This document shows, piece by piece, positions 1-8,688 of a stretch of DNA of 64,000 bases. The stretch lies in contig NZ_PIPI01000007.1 of assembly GCF_003987315.1 (NCBI RefSeq), positions 1-64,000 on the forward strand. The letters run 5' to 3'. The translations under genes were made by a program, and so were the position numbers. This stretch comes from Aliidiomarina haloalkalitolerans (lineage in GTDB: Bacteria > Pseudomonadota > Gammaproteobacteria > Enterobacterales > Alteromonadaceae). How positions within the stretch are numbered: the stretch's first letter is position 1; each line of letters opens with the position of its first letter. The notes beneath the pieces were generated by a model, which saw nothing but the letters and a program-made list of their open reading frames with translations, did not search any database and was not told the origin of the DNA.

Positions 1-3
1 TTC

Positions 4-120
4 GTCTGGCGGCCATAGCGACGTGGAACCACCTGAATCCATTCCGAACTCAGAAGTGAAACATGTCAGCGCCGATGGTAGTGTGGGGCCTCCCCATGTG
101 AGAGTAGGACACCGCCAGGC
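4..120 (+). rRNA. rrf: 5S ribosomal RNA
   Basis: The sequence closely follows the gammaproteobacterial 5S rRNA, including the conserved stretches CCGAACTCAGAAGTGAAAC and GCCGATGGTAGTGTGGGG. The ends pair as the terminal stem: GTCTGGCGG at 4-12 with CCGCCAGGC at 112-120, with one G-T wobble. It is the end of an rRNA operon whose 23S gene must lie just outside the window. A rho-independent terminator follows 15 bases later. The exact mature ends are inferred from the stem. Confidence 0.97.
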
Positions 121-134
121 ACCTAATTAGTCAG

Positions 135-163
135 AAAGGCCACCCGTATGGGTGGCCTTTTTG
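135..163 (+). terminator. rRNA operon terminator 1
   Basis: A perfect stem AAAGGCCACCC / GGGTGGCCTTT closed by a GTAT loop is followed by a T run. It sits just after 5S rRNA and fits a rho-independent terminator of the rrn operon. Confidence 0.9.
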
Positions 164-280
164 CATATGGACGATGAAAAAGGTGGCCTACTCTCGAGTA
201 GGGCGAAGCAGGGAATTCGAAAGCACAACAGTTTGTGCTTTCGCCTGCTGAGCGGGACGAGCTCTGCGAGTCCCTGGCAA

Positions 281-297
281 ACCGCCAGGCACCTAAT
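281..297 (+). repeat. Second copy of the 5S rRNA 3' end (17 nt)
   Basis: The 17 bases ACCGCCAGGCACCTAAT occur at 111-127 (the end of 5S and its trailer) and again at 281-297, exactly 170 bp apart. A terminator follows each copy at a similar distance. The preceding bases CCTGGC (273-278) can pair with GCCAGG here, like the terminal stem of a 5S. It may be the relic of a second 5S copy whose middle was deleted; that is inference. Confidence 0.75.
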
Positions 298-301
298 ACG
301 G

Positions 302-335
302 AAAAGCCCTTCGCTATTATGCGAAGGGCTTTTTT
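302..335 (+). terminator. rRNA operon terminator 2
   Basis: The stem AAAAGCCCTTCGC / GCGAAGGGCTTTT with a TATTAT loop and a run of six T is a strong rho-independent terminator. It follows the duplicated 5S tail, so the rRNA operon has two terminators in series. Confidence 0.9.
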
Positions 336-407
336 CGTTTCGGCTCGCGTAAAAATGGAATTATGCGGGTGTATAACAAACAAACAACAATACTTTTTGA
401 AAAAAGC

Positions 408-416
408 TGTTATACT
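408..416 (+). promoter_or_regulatory. Extended -10 promoter candidate for the helicase gene
   Basis: TGTTATACT matches the extended -10 form (TGn followed by TATACT) and is followed by a GC-rich discriminator. No good -35 lies at 17 bp. If used, transcription starts near 423 and leaves a leader of about 360 nt before the helicase start codon. Confidence 0.45.
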
Positions 417-422
417 CCGCGC

Positions 423-784
423 CTGTTTAGTGAAAGCTAAGCAAAAAGATTGACAGTGGTCCCCTATCTTGCAGGCTTTAAATGCCTGACAACGCTAAAA
501 ACGATATAGCGAAACGCTATGTCCGTTCACTTGAGAACAGGGTCTAAGGGGCAGTTGTCGGTTGTGTTTTCTACCAAAGAAAACGCCAATGCCCAGCCTT
601 GGTCTACCATCGCTAACGAGCAATGAGAGTCATCAAACACTGAAAAGGTGTTTGTGTGCAATTGTATATTGCTGAATTGATCTGTCGTGACGAGTTCACG
701 AGAGTTGAGTGCGAGCTGTTTACCGAGTCTGATTATTTTATATGTTTCCGCCAATATCGGTGGAGCTTAGATAGTGGGACAAAT
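423..784 (+). promoter_or_regulatory. Long structured 5' leader of the cold-shock helicase gene
   Basis: No gene is evident in this stretch. It holds several short perfect hairpins: CAGGC/GCCTG (472-488), ATAGCG/CGCTAT (506-520), CAAACAC/GTGTTTG (634-654) and CGTGA/TCACG (686-700). An upstream in-frame ATG at 656 would add 43 residues unlike the family, so the leader is probably untranslated. Long structured leaders are known for E. coli csdA and other cold-shock mRNAs, where they govern stability and translation at low temperature. Such control here is inference. Confidence 0.5.
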
Positions 785-2518
785 ATGTCTGAATTTAATA
801 CTTTTTCGGCTTTAGAATTACCTGAATCAATTTTACGTGGAATCCAAGAACTTGGGTTCGACACCCCTACTCCTATCCAGCAGCAGGCGATTCCTGCGTT
901 GTTGGAAAAACAAAACGTACTTGGCGAAGCCCAAACTGGTACCGGCAAAACTGCTGCGTTCGGTTTACCTGCTTTAGCAAATATCGATACACGCGTGCGT
1001 GGAGCTCAACTATTAGTAGTAGCGCCAACTCGAGAGTTAGCGATTCAGGTTGCTGAATCGATTGAAGCTATGGGTAAGTACATGAAAGGCCTAACTGTTG
1101 CGACCGTTTACGGCGGCTCAGCTTATGGCCCGCAAATTAAACTACTCCGCGGCGGCGCACAAGTTGTGGTTGGTACTCCAGGTCGTTTAATGGACCACGT
1201 CCGTAAAGGTACGTTGGATCTTGGCAGCCTGAAGATGGCCGTACTTGATGAAGCTGACGAAATGCTGAACATGGGCTTCATCGATGATATCGAGTGGATC
1301 ATGGAACAGGTTCCAGCGAGCGCACAACGTGCTTTATTCTCAGCAACCATGCCACCGCAAATTAAGAAAATCGCACAGAAATTCTTAGCAGACTCAGTGC
1401 ATGTGAAAATTGAATCGACCCAGCAAACCAAAGCAAATATTGCTCAGAAAGCTTGGAAAGTTCAAGGAATGACGAAGGACGCGGGTTTAGTCCGTCTCCT
1501 CGAAACTTGTGACTATCAGCTCGCATTAGTGTTCGTACGTACGCGGAACGACACCTTGACGGTATCAGCGTTCTTACGGGAGCAAGGCTTCAAAGCAGCT
1601 GGTTTAAATGGTGACATGAGCCAAGACCAACGTGAAGCGACGGTTAGCCAGCTGAAAGCAGGTCAAATTCGCATTCTTGTGGCGACAGACGTTGTTGCTC
1701 GTGGTTTGGACGTCCCAGGTGTTTCACACGTATTTAACTATGACTTACCACAAGACGCTGAGTCTTATGTCCACCGTATCGGCCGTACTGGTCGTGCTGG
1801 TCGCTCAGGCGAAGCAATCTTGTTTGCCCGCCCGCGTGAAATGCACTTGTTGAAACGTTACGAGCGTGCAACTAACGGTACCATCGAGATGGTTCAAGTC
1901 CCGCAAGGTCGTGAGTTAACGAAGTTCCGTATTCAGCAAGCACAAACAAAGCTAGTTGAAGTTGCAGAGAAATGTGACATGGATTCAATGAAGTCTTTGG
2001 TCAAACAAATGACCGAGTCGACGGAAATGAGCGTTGAAGATTTAGCGGCAGCATTGTTGCATGAATTCCAACTTTCTCGTCCGTTGATCGTGAAAGAAGA
2101 ACCAAAGCCGAAGTTTGACCGCGAAGAGCGCCAAAGCCGTGACCGTAATGACCGTGGTGAGCGTCGTGGCCGTGATGCACGTGATAGCCGCAGCCGCGGT
2201 GATCGCCCTGAGCGTAGCCGCGCTGACAAGCCGCGTGGTGAGAAAAAAGCACGCCGTGCTAGTAACATCGAGTTTGACACATACCGTCTTGCGGTAGGTA
2301 CCGAACACGGTGCGCGTCCAGGCGACGTGGTTGGTGCAATTGCCAATGAAGCTGATTTAGACTCGCGTTACATTGGTGAGATCCAATTATTTGCGACTCA
2401 CACAACCGTTCAGTTGCCAAAAGGCATGCCTGCGGCTGTGCTGCAAAAGTTAAAAAAAGCGCGAATTCGTCAACAACCTATGGCGATCAGCCCAGTTCAT
2501 GGTAAGCTTTCTTCCTAA
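785..2518 (+). CDS. csdA: ATP-dependent DEAD-box RNA helicase, CsdA/DeaD type
   Basis: This enzyme unwinds RNA duplexes in ribosome assembly and mRNA decay, mostly in the cold. The product is 577 aa from the ATG at 785, where the family's N-terminus begins (MSEFNTF and the Q motif). Motifs run in order: AQTGTGKT at 49-56, PTREL, GTPGR, DEAD at 155-158, SAT at 186-188, then the helicase C core with ARGLD and HRIGRTGRAGR. After it comes a highly charged Arg/Asp/Glu linker (about 445-495) and a C-terminal DbpA-like RNA-binding domain, as in CsdA rather than RhlE or SrmB. Codon use is strongly biased (CGT for Arg), suggesting high expression. sodC follows 15 bp downstream with no terminator between, so the two are probably cotranscribed. 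Confidence 0.95.
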   Translation: MSEFNTFSALELPESILRGIQELGFDTPTPIQQQAIPALLEKQNVLGEAQTGTGKTAAFGLPALANIDTRVRGAQLLVVAPTRELAIQVAESIEAMGKYMKGLTVATVYGGSAYGPQIKLLRGGAQVVVGTPGRLMDHVRKGTLDLGSLKMAVLDEADEMLNMGFIDDIEWIMEQVPASAQRALFSATMPPQIKKIAQKFLADSVHVKIESTQQTKANIAQKAWKVQGMTKDAGLVRLLETCDYQLALVFVRTRNDTLTVSAFLREQGFKAAGLNGDMSQDQREATVSQLKAGQIRILVATDVVARGLDVPGVSHVFNYDLPQDAESYVHRIGRTGRAGRSGEAILFARPREMHLLKRYERATNGTIEMVQVPQGRELTKFRIQQAQTKLVEVAEKCDMDSMKSLVKQMTESTEMSVEDLAAALLHEFQLSRPLIVKEEPKPKFDREERQSRDRNDRGERRGRDARDSRSRGDRPERSRADKPRGEKKARRASNIEFDTYRLAVGTEHGARPGDVVGAIANEADLDSRYIGEIQLFATHTTVQLPKGMPAAVLQKLKKARIRQQPMAISPVHGKLSS

Positions 2519-2533
2519 CATAGGAGGAAGGGC

Positions 2534-3169
2534 ATGAATTATAAAACACTTATAACTGCCGCTTCTGCGGCAGTTTTTTTAGCTGCATGTGGTGGTGATA
2601 CTGGTACGCACGGCGAACATAGTGCTGCCGCCGAAGGTTATGCTGAGCGAGAAGATCATGCAGTGCATGAACATCATGCGAGCTATGAACGGCCAGATAC
2701 ATCGGGCGCGTTTGCAGCCATGTTGCATGGCACCGAAGGTAATGACAACATCCATGGTTACGTGATGTTTCAGCCGACCGACGAAGGCGTTTTCGTGTTA
2801 GCGCATGTTGAAGGCTTGTCTGCCAATGGTGTGCATGGCTTCCATGTGCATGAATTTGGTGACTGCTCTGCACCAGACGCAACCTCAGCCGGAGGTCACT
2901 TTAATCCACACGGCGCTGACCATGGTGGACCTGAAAGTGATGAACGCCATGTTGGTGACCTTGGTAATCTTCAAGCCGATGAAACAGGTATGGCTCATTT
3001 AGAATGGGTTGACCATAAACTCGAGCTGTCAGGCCCGAACAGTATTGTCGGTAAAGCGGTTATTGTGCATGCACAGCCAGATGATTTAACTTCGCAACCA
3101 GTTGGCAATGCCGGCGCCCGTATTGCATGTGGCGTGATCGTTGACGAAGACGGTGAGCATCAGCATTAA
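2534..3169 (+). CDS. sodC: Cu/Zn superoxide dismutase, lipoprotein with His-rich N-terminus
   Basis: It converts superoxide to oxygen and hydrogen peroxide in the envelope. The product is 211 aa with a lipoprotein signal (LAAC, lipidated Cys19). A 30-residue His/Glu-rich spacer (residues 24-53, including HAVHEHH) precedes the catalytic domain. Metal ligands are visible: GFHVHEFGDC (H104, H106), GGHFNPHGADHG (H122 and following), H139 in HVGDLGN, and VIVHAQPDD (H179). Cys111 and Cys199 should form the conserved disulfide. A strong AGGAGG ribosome site precedes the ATG. The His-rich tail probably helps capture copper or zinc, as proposed for similar extensions in other bacterial SodC proteins; this is inference. 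Confidence 0.95.
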   Translation: MNYKTLITAASAAVFLAACGGDTGTHGEHSAAAEGYAEREDHAVHEHHASYERPDTSGAFAAMLHGTEGNDNIHGYVMFQPTDEGVFVLAHVEGLSANGVHGFHVHEFGDCSAPDATSAGGHFNPHGADHGGPESDERHVGDLGNLQADETGMAHLEWVDHKLELSGPNSIVGKAVIVHAQPDDLTSQPVGNAGARIACGVIVDEDGEHQH

Positions 3170-3191
3170 TTGTGTTTGACTGTGACGCTAT

Positions 3192-3222
3192 AAAAACACC
3201 AGCTCTAGGCTGGTGTTTTTTT
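3192..3222 (+). terminator. Terminator after sodC
   Basis: The stem AAAAACACCAGC / GCTGGTGTTTTT is followed by further T residues and ends the csdA-sodC unit. Confidence 0.88.
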
Positions 3223-3266
3223 ATGTGCGACTCCCCTTCGGGAAAACCCTGCAACCCTTAACGGGC

Positions 3267-6200
3267 TTAACGCTCAATGGTATAGAAAATATCGGCGCCG
3301 CTATGCTCACCGTCCGAGCGTGATTCAAAGTTGAGATTATCGCGCAAACGGTAACGAATAAAGAAGGTATTGACTGGCTCGACGAGGCCGATGCCATAGC
3401 GTATATACAGTCGCGATGATAGATGTTTACCGATGTACAAAGCGGCGTTTTCCATATTTTCGCCGGTTGAGTCGAGCATGATCTCGTCGACACCAATGGC
3501 TTGACCAAGTTGCTCGCCGATAAAGTTACCACCGCGCATCCCTAAGGCAAGTGCAGCTTGTGCGTATAGGCTTTGTTCCCCAGAGCCCTCGCCAGGTGCC
3601 CGGCCGAGAATTAAATAAGACAAAATCATACTGTCTTGCATGGCTGGGTTTGAGAAGAAGTTTACATTTGGCTCGCGCAACGAGCCACCAATGCGCGCAC
3701 CGACAGTCACATTTTCGGTGTCGATGGCACGAGTGACACGCAAGTCTAACCCTGGATTATCTACTGCTCCGCCAGTGAAAATTAAATTGCCGCGCTCAAT
3801 ATCTAACGGTTGACCGAAAATCTCATAGCGACCCGTGGCGACATTGATATTCCCGACGGCAGAGGTGGGTTGATTTGGTGCTTCAATAATTCGTAATCGA
3901 CCGGTTAACTGACCTGCAAATCCGAAGGCCTCGACGCGGACGTCATTACCGAGTGTCACTTGGACATTGGCGTCTATCGGTAAGATGTCATCATCGAGAC
4001 GAAACACCGTTTCTTCATTGGCAATGATAACGGTATCTCGCGATGCCGTATCGATCGTTTCGAAGTCGGGTGGCGAAATCAGCGCTGAAGGTATGGTTAC
4101 ATCGCCGCGCACGACAATCGAATCTGGGCTGTAATTCAGTTCAAGATTTGGCGTAATGACAACGCGAATATCGCGAGTTTGGATTGCTAAAAACTGCTCA
4201 CCACGGACCTCTAAACGACCAACTTGGTCGAGTAAATAATAGGAACCAGTCACTTCCACATGACCGTCGCCCGAGCGAGCATTCGCAGTCAGTGAGAATG
4301 GCTCGTTCAAGTCGCCAGGTGCAACAATATTGACGTTGAGATTATTCACGGCTACCCCAGCAGCAGGGATTTCTCCGGCCGCATCTGCAAGACTTAGCTC
4401 ACCTTGCAGCACCGGTTGTTGCAGGCTTCCGCCTATGAGCAGATCACCAGTAAGTTGACCTTCGACGCCTTGTAACTGAGGAAGCATTAAAGAAACAAAG
4501 CCGAGATCAGGTAAAGCAATATTCAGCTGACCTTCGAGACGACTTTGTTGCAGGAAATCATGGACAACAATCTCACCACTGACTTCACCTTCGGGGTTAC
4601 GAGTGCGCAAATTCACTTGGCTCTGAATAAACCGCTCATCGCCACGAATTTGGAGTATTTCGCCTGCAGCTAGTGCCACTTCAATATCTTGCTGGGGTAC
4701 CCGGACGACTGAATCTGAGAGCGTTACCGAGCCTTCAATGTCGACCTGATCCGGTTGTAAAAGGAGAGCAAGAAATGCACTGACTTCCCCTTCTAGCTCA
4801 ACAATGTCCGGCAAGAAGGCTTGAATCAACTCGAGCTGCAATTGTTCGGCATTCAGGTTCATCTGCCCTAGTTGACGGTTTAAATCCCAGTCAGCACCGA
4901 TACAAACGCCTGCAGCCCGTTCGCTGTGATTAATGCAAATCTCAGCTAAATCAATTCGATCACTGCCAAAGCGTCCGCGGCCAGGGCGGTCAAGACGATA
5001 GCGCCCAAACTCGTCATGATTGATTTGAATATCATTGATACTGCCGCGCCATACCTGATCGAGCCACTCCCCACTAGCGACAAAGACCAGTTCCGTCTCT
5101 GGAACCTGCAATTGAACGTCGACTTGATGCGGTTGACCTGAGCCTTGCGTTAATTCAACCGCAAGCTGCTCGACTAGTGTTTGCTGATGTTGGGTCAGGC
5201 CGGCAAGCTTGATTTGGCCGGTTGGCAGCGTTTCAAAATCCCACTGGAGAGCTAGATCAGAGACAGCCAATTCATTAATTGCCCATTCCTCCCATTCTAG
5301 GTTTTCGCCATGAAGCGTCGCTTGGACGACCCCAGTGGATAAATTGATTTCGCTATTAAGCCGTACAGTAGATTCACCCCATTGTAGTGCAATATCACTA
5401 AGATCGACTTGCGAACCGCGCAGACGAATATCGCCAGCGCCTTGTAAACGTTTGTCGAGTAGGTCGGCGCTTAATGTTGCAATATCAATGTGCAGGTCAG
5501 GCTCTTCACCCCAAGTTCCTTCGCTGACCAACTCGATAGAGGCAAAACCCGGAAACTCGGGAAGATAAAAGCCGACGTCAACCGGATCAACGATGAGGGA
5601 GAGATTCCAAGATGGGATGTCACGCCAGTCTGCATTGCCTGCTACCGTGAAACGAAACTCCTCTTGTTGTGCATGAAACCGGAGGATATCCGCATGTTCA
5701 TTGCTACCACGGAAATTGATTTGGACGTCAGCGTTAATATAGTCCTGATACTGCAGCGGCCCGCCCATATCCAAACTGATAGCTATTGGATCGTCGCTGG
5801 TCGCGCCTGGGGTTAACTCAGCTTCACCTTGCCAGTCGAGCAGTAAACCAAGTTGTTCTGCACGAATGAACAAGGTATCTAAACTTGCACTGAGGTCGCG
5901 ATACTGAGCTTGGCTGTTAATAACAACTTCGCCAAACTCTTGATGTTGTGCTTGAACACTGAACTCGCCAGCAATATGACTAAGCGATCCCTCACCCTGA
6001 AGTTCCAATCTGGCCCAATCGAGCTCCGGTATAATCGCACCTGCCTGACTTTGCATGGCACGGATTTCACCTTGCCAAGTGAGGTCAGCGGTCAAGGGCT
6101 GACGCACTTCGAGGTTCAATTCTGAAGTCACGAACCCACTAATCAGTTGTTGTAATTGCACAACCTCTCGTGAGCCGGAAAGTTGTCCAGTAACTGTGGT

Positions 6201-6884
6201 GTAGCCGTAATTTGGTAACTCAAAACGTACCAAGTTATCGAGGCGAAACGGATAGTCTCCTTGAGGTGTGATTTGCCCATGTAATTGCACGTGTAAATCT
6301 GGCAATGTCACGCTCGCACTATGAATGTGCAGTGCATCGCCGCGTGTACGCGCGCGCAACTGAGCTCGAGTTACCTCGATACGATTGTCACCTGTAAGCA
6401 CGGTAAAGTTATCAATGCGAGATTGGTCAACGCGTACTTGGAGAGGGAAGATGATCTCCGGTAGCTCAATCGGGAATAGTTCGGATTCACTAACGACGTC
6501 TTCCTCGCTACTCGGCAACTGTAGCACTGCGTTGGTTAAGTCGATATTGCGGATATGTAGCTGCTTATCAAGTAGCTCCCAAGGCCGCCAGCGCAAATTA
6601 AAGCGTTCAAACGAAAGTGTCACCGGATCAGCATTTTCGAGCTCCAGCGTTAGCTCTGCGTCATATATCGTGAAATCACGTAACAGCACACCTTCAACGC
6701 GTTGGTAGTTTAACTCACCCGGTACAAAGGAACTCCCAACCGCGAAAGTGATACGAGTTCCGGTTTGTGAGGTTAATAACACGGTTAACACAGTTGCAAT
6801 GACTAAAACGAGGGCAAACAGCGCATAAACAGTGCGCAGTAGCCAACGTCTTATCCTTTGCAGGTTTTGTGTCAACGCGCTCAT
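3267..6884 (-). CDS. tamB: Translocation and assembly module subunit TamB
   Basis: TamB is a large inner-membrane-anchored periplasmic protein that works with TamA in outer-membrane homeostasis (protein insertion and phospholipid transport). The product is 1205 aa from an ATG that overlaps the tamA stop by one base (TAATG). It has an N-terminal membrane anchor (about residues 15-40) followed by a very long beta-rich AsmA/VdcA-like repeat region. The C-terminal DUF490 domain carries the typical pattern LDLRVTRAI...VGARIGGSLREPNV, followed by MILSYLILGRAPGE and the beta end FYTIER. It is the last gene of the cyaY-hem-tam run. Translational coupling to tamA fits the known TamA-TamB complex. The longer open frame starting at 6986 only reads into tamA. 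Confidence 0.93.
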   Translation of the reverse strand: MSALTQNLQRIRRWLLRTVYALFALVLVIATVLTVLLTSQTGTRITFAVGSSFVPGELNYQRVEGVLLRDFTIYDAELTLELENADPVTLSFERFNLRWRPWELLDKQLHIRNIDLTNAVLQLPSSEEDVVSESELFPIELPEIIFPLQVRVDQSRIDNFTVLTGDNRIEVTRAQLRARTRGDALHIHSASVTLPDLHVQLHGQITPQGDYPFRLDNLVRFELPNYGYTTVTGQLSGSREVVQLQQLISGFVTSELNLEVRQPLTADLTWQGEIRAMQSQAGAIIPELDWARLELQGEGSLSHIAGEFSVQAQHQEFGEVVINSQAQYRDLSASLDTLFIRAEQLGLLLDWQGEAELTPGATSDDPIAISLDMGGPLQYQDYINADVQINFRGSNEHADILRFHAQQEEFRFTVAGNADWRDIPSWNLSLIVDPVDVGFYLPEFPGFASIELVSEGTWGEEPDLHIDIATLSADLLDKRLQGAGDIRLRGSQVDLSDIALQWGESTVRLNSEINLSTGVVQATLHGENLEWEEWAINELAVSDLALQWDFETLPTGQIKLAGLTQHQQTLVEQLAVELTQGSGQPHQVDVQLQVPETELVFVASGEWLDQVWRGSINDIQINHDEFGRYRLDRPGRGRFGSDRIDLAEICINHSERAAGVCIGADWDLNRQLGQMNLNAEQLQLELIQAFLPDIVELEGEVSAFLALLLQPDQVDIEGSVTLSDSVVRVPQQDIEVALAAGEILQIRGDERFIQSQVNLRTRNPEGEVSGEIVVHDFLQQSRLEGQLNIALPDLGFVSLMLPQLQGVEGQLTGDLLIGGSLQQPVLQGELSLADAAGEIPAAGVAVNNLNVNIVAPGDLNEPFSLTANARSGDGHVEVTGSYYLLDQVGRLEVRGEQFLAIQTRDIRVVITPNLELNYSPDSIVVRGDVTIPSALISPPDFETIDTASRDTVIIANEETVFRLDDDILPIDANVQVTLGNDVRVEAFGFAGQLTGRLRIIEAPNQPTSAVGNINVATGRYEIFGQPLDIERGNLIFTGGAVDNPGLDLRVTRAIDTENVTVGARIGGSLREPNVNFFSNPAMQDSMILSYLILGRAPGEGSGEQSLYAQAALALGMRGGNFIGEQLGQAIGVDEIMLDSTGENMENAALYIGKHLSSRLYIRYGIGLVEPVNTFFIRYRLRDNLNFESRSDGEHSGADIFYTIER

Positions 6885-8680
6885 TATAAGTCCGGTCCTA
6901 TGGTTAAATGCAGTCGAATGCGATCCCCAGGGTATGAAAACCCATGGGCTAAATCGACACGAATGGGGCCAATGGGGCTTTGCCAACGATAGCCAATGCC
7001 GGCGCCGGTGCGCATTGGTTCAGTAATATCATTGAAGGCATTACCGCTGTCTAAAAAGACAGCCCAGCGCATATTGGGGCGAAATTCATAATCAAACTCA
7101 ACACTACCGACGAGAAGGTGACGAGCGCCAAGTACTTCACCAAGCTCGTTGCGCGGACCGATCGACCGATAGCCGTAACCACGAATACTCGTGTCACCAC
7201 CGGCATAGAAACGGAGCGAGGTGGGCACCTTACTGAAGTCCTCGGAAGCCGAGATGCCGAGATCTCCTCGGGTTAAAAAGCGAACTCGGTCGGAGAGCCG
7301 GATGACGGTTTTGGCCGCCAAGTGAGCCTGACTAAAGTCGGTATCTGAGAGCAAACTTTCGGCAGCACCGCGCAAAGTTAAACTGAGACGAAAGCCGTCA
7401 GAGACGTTGAGGCGATTCTCAGCATGAACTCGGCTCCACTGAACACTCGGCAAGAGGAACTCGCTATTGCGTCGCTCACCATCAATGCGGTCACGCTCAT
7501 CAAGCCAGTCGAGCGCGACAATCCGTTGCGTGCGGGTCAATTGCTTTTGCCAACTAACACCAAGGGTTAGTCGTTCAGAACGCGTATTACTCGTATTCTC
7601 GTCAACCCATGCACCGCGGATAGCATATTGATCGGTTTGTGGACGTTGGCCAGGAATAATGTAACTTGCCCCAACATTCGTTTTAATTTCAGAAAGCTGC
7701 ACTAAACCTTGATAACGATGACCACGTGTATTTACCCAACGACGGTTTTGTTCAAAACTAATCCGTGGACCGGTATCGGTACCGTAACCAAAACCGGTTT
7801 GATAAAAGGTTCTTTGGTTGGGTTCATACTCAACAACTACTGGCACTTGAAAGTCTTCGTCGGCTTCCCCCCAAAGCGGCTGTACTTCGACACGACTAAA
7901 GTAGTCGCTGTCCGACATGCCGAGTTGCAGCATGAGCAGCTCATTACTCGTGATTAAATCGCCACTTTCAAAGCCGATAAAGCGGCGCATGACATCTTCG
8001 TCGAGATGTCCCTCACTAATGCGCACTTCGCCAAAGCGATAGCGCGGACCGGAGTCAAAAATAAGATGAATATCGGCTTGGTAACGGTCAAGGTCGATCC
8101 GCAATTCTTGTTCCACAAAACGGGCTTGATAATAACCACGCTCGGCTGCTAGGTTGCGAATGCGTGACTTGCTTGCCTCATATTCACTGTGGCGTAAACG
8201 CGCGCCTGAGCGCAAAGCTAATGACTGACGCAATTGCGTAAACTGCGGGTCGTTCGCCGCATCACCCCGAAACTCAATGTTGACTTGGCCAATTGGAATC
8301 GGTTGTCCGGGTTGAATGCGGTAATGCGCATGCCAATCACCATCCCGTTGCTCGAGGCTGCTGTCGACCTCAATTCGGTAATAACCATAAGGCGTAAGAG
8401 CACGAAATATATCGCGTTCGGCGCGATTGTGGAGAAAGCGCACACGGCTAGCACCAGGCGCATTTTGACGATGATACGCATGAATACCAAGTAAGTTGCG
8501 GACATTGGTGGCTTCTCGGCCGTTCACACCCTCGATGGTCACGAACAGTTGTGGAGGAGTTTCGGCAATGGCAGGAGACGCAGTGAAGAAAGCTAGTAGC
8601 CACGAGGCGATGATTAGTCCAGTGAATGAACTAATGTTTACGAGCCGATACGGCATATTGCGTCTCGTAAAATACCTCAT
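6884..8680 (-). CDS. tamA: Outer-membrane assembly protein TamA (Omp85 family)
   Basis: TamA is the Omp85-family outer-membrane barrel of the TAM complex. The product is 598 aa with a signal sequence ending around residue 40 (SPAIA-ET). POTRA-like domains fill about residues 40-265. The C-terminal 16-strand barrel includes the substrate-loop motif IRGYGYRSIGP (about 495-505) and the Omp85 ending GIGYRWQSPIGPIRVDLA. A good ribosome site (AGAGGA, 5 bases before the ATG) supports this start. The hemY stop lies only 8 bases upstream, so TamA is made from the haem biosynthesis transcript unless an internal promoter exists. Confidence 0.93.
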   Translation of the reverse strand: MRYFTRRNMPYRLVNISSFTGLIIASWLLAFFTASPAIAETPPQLFVTIEGVNGREATNVRNLLGIHAYHRQNAPGASRVRFLHNRAERDIFRALTPYGYYRIEVDSSLEQRDGDWHAHYRIQPGQPIPIGQVNIEFRGDAANDPQFTQLRQSLALRSGARLRHSEYEASKSRIRNLAAERGYYQARFVEQELRIDLDRYQADIHLIFDSGPRYRFGEVRISEGHLDEDVMRRFIGFESGDLITSNELLMLQLGMSDSDYFSRVEVQPLWGEADEDFQVPVVVEYEPNQRTFYQTGFGYGTDTGPRISFEQNRRWVNTRGHRYQGLVQLSEIKTNVGASYIIPGQRPQTDQYAIRGAWVDENTSNTRSERLTLGVSWQKQLTRTQRIVALDWLDERDRIDGERRNSEFLLPSVQWSRVHAENRLNVSDGFRLSLTLRGAAESLLSDTDFSQAHLAAKTVIRLSDRVRFLTRGDLGISASEDFSKVPTSLRFYAGGDTSIRGYGYRSIGPRNELGEVLGARHLLVGSVEFDYEFRPNMRWAVFLDSGNAFNDITEPMRTGAGIGYRWQSPIGPIRVDLAHGFSYPGDRIRLHLTIGPDL

Positions 8681-8688
8681 GGTTCCTC

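Noticed and set aside
451-456. TTGACA as a promoter for the helicase gene
   Set aside because: No recognisable -10 at 16-18 bp downstream.
656-784. N-terminal extension of the helicase from the ATG at 656
   Set aside because: The 43 extra residues do not resemble the family, and the motif order starts at the ATG at 785.
2115-2297. Plus-strand open frame of 60 codons inside the helicase gene
   Set aside because: Low-complexity Val/Ala product in another frame of the Arg-rich linker.
1933-2346. Minus-strand open frames of 80-137 codons opposite the helicase C-terminal part
   Set aside because: They are shadows of the Arg-rich coding region, with low-complexity translations and no ribosome site.
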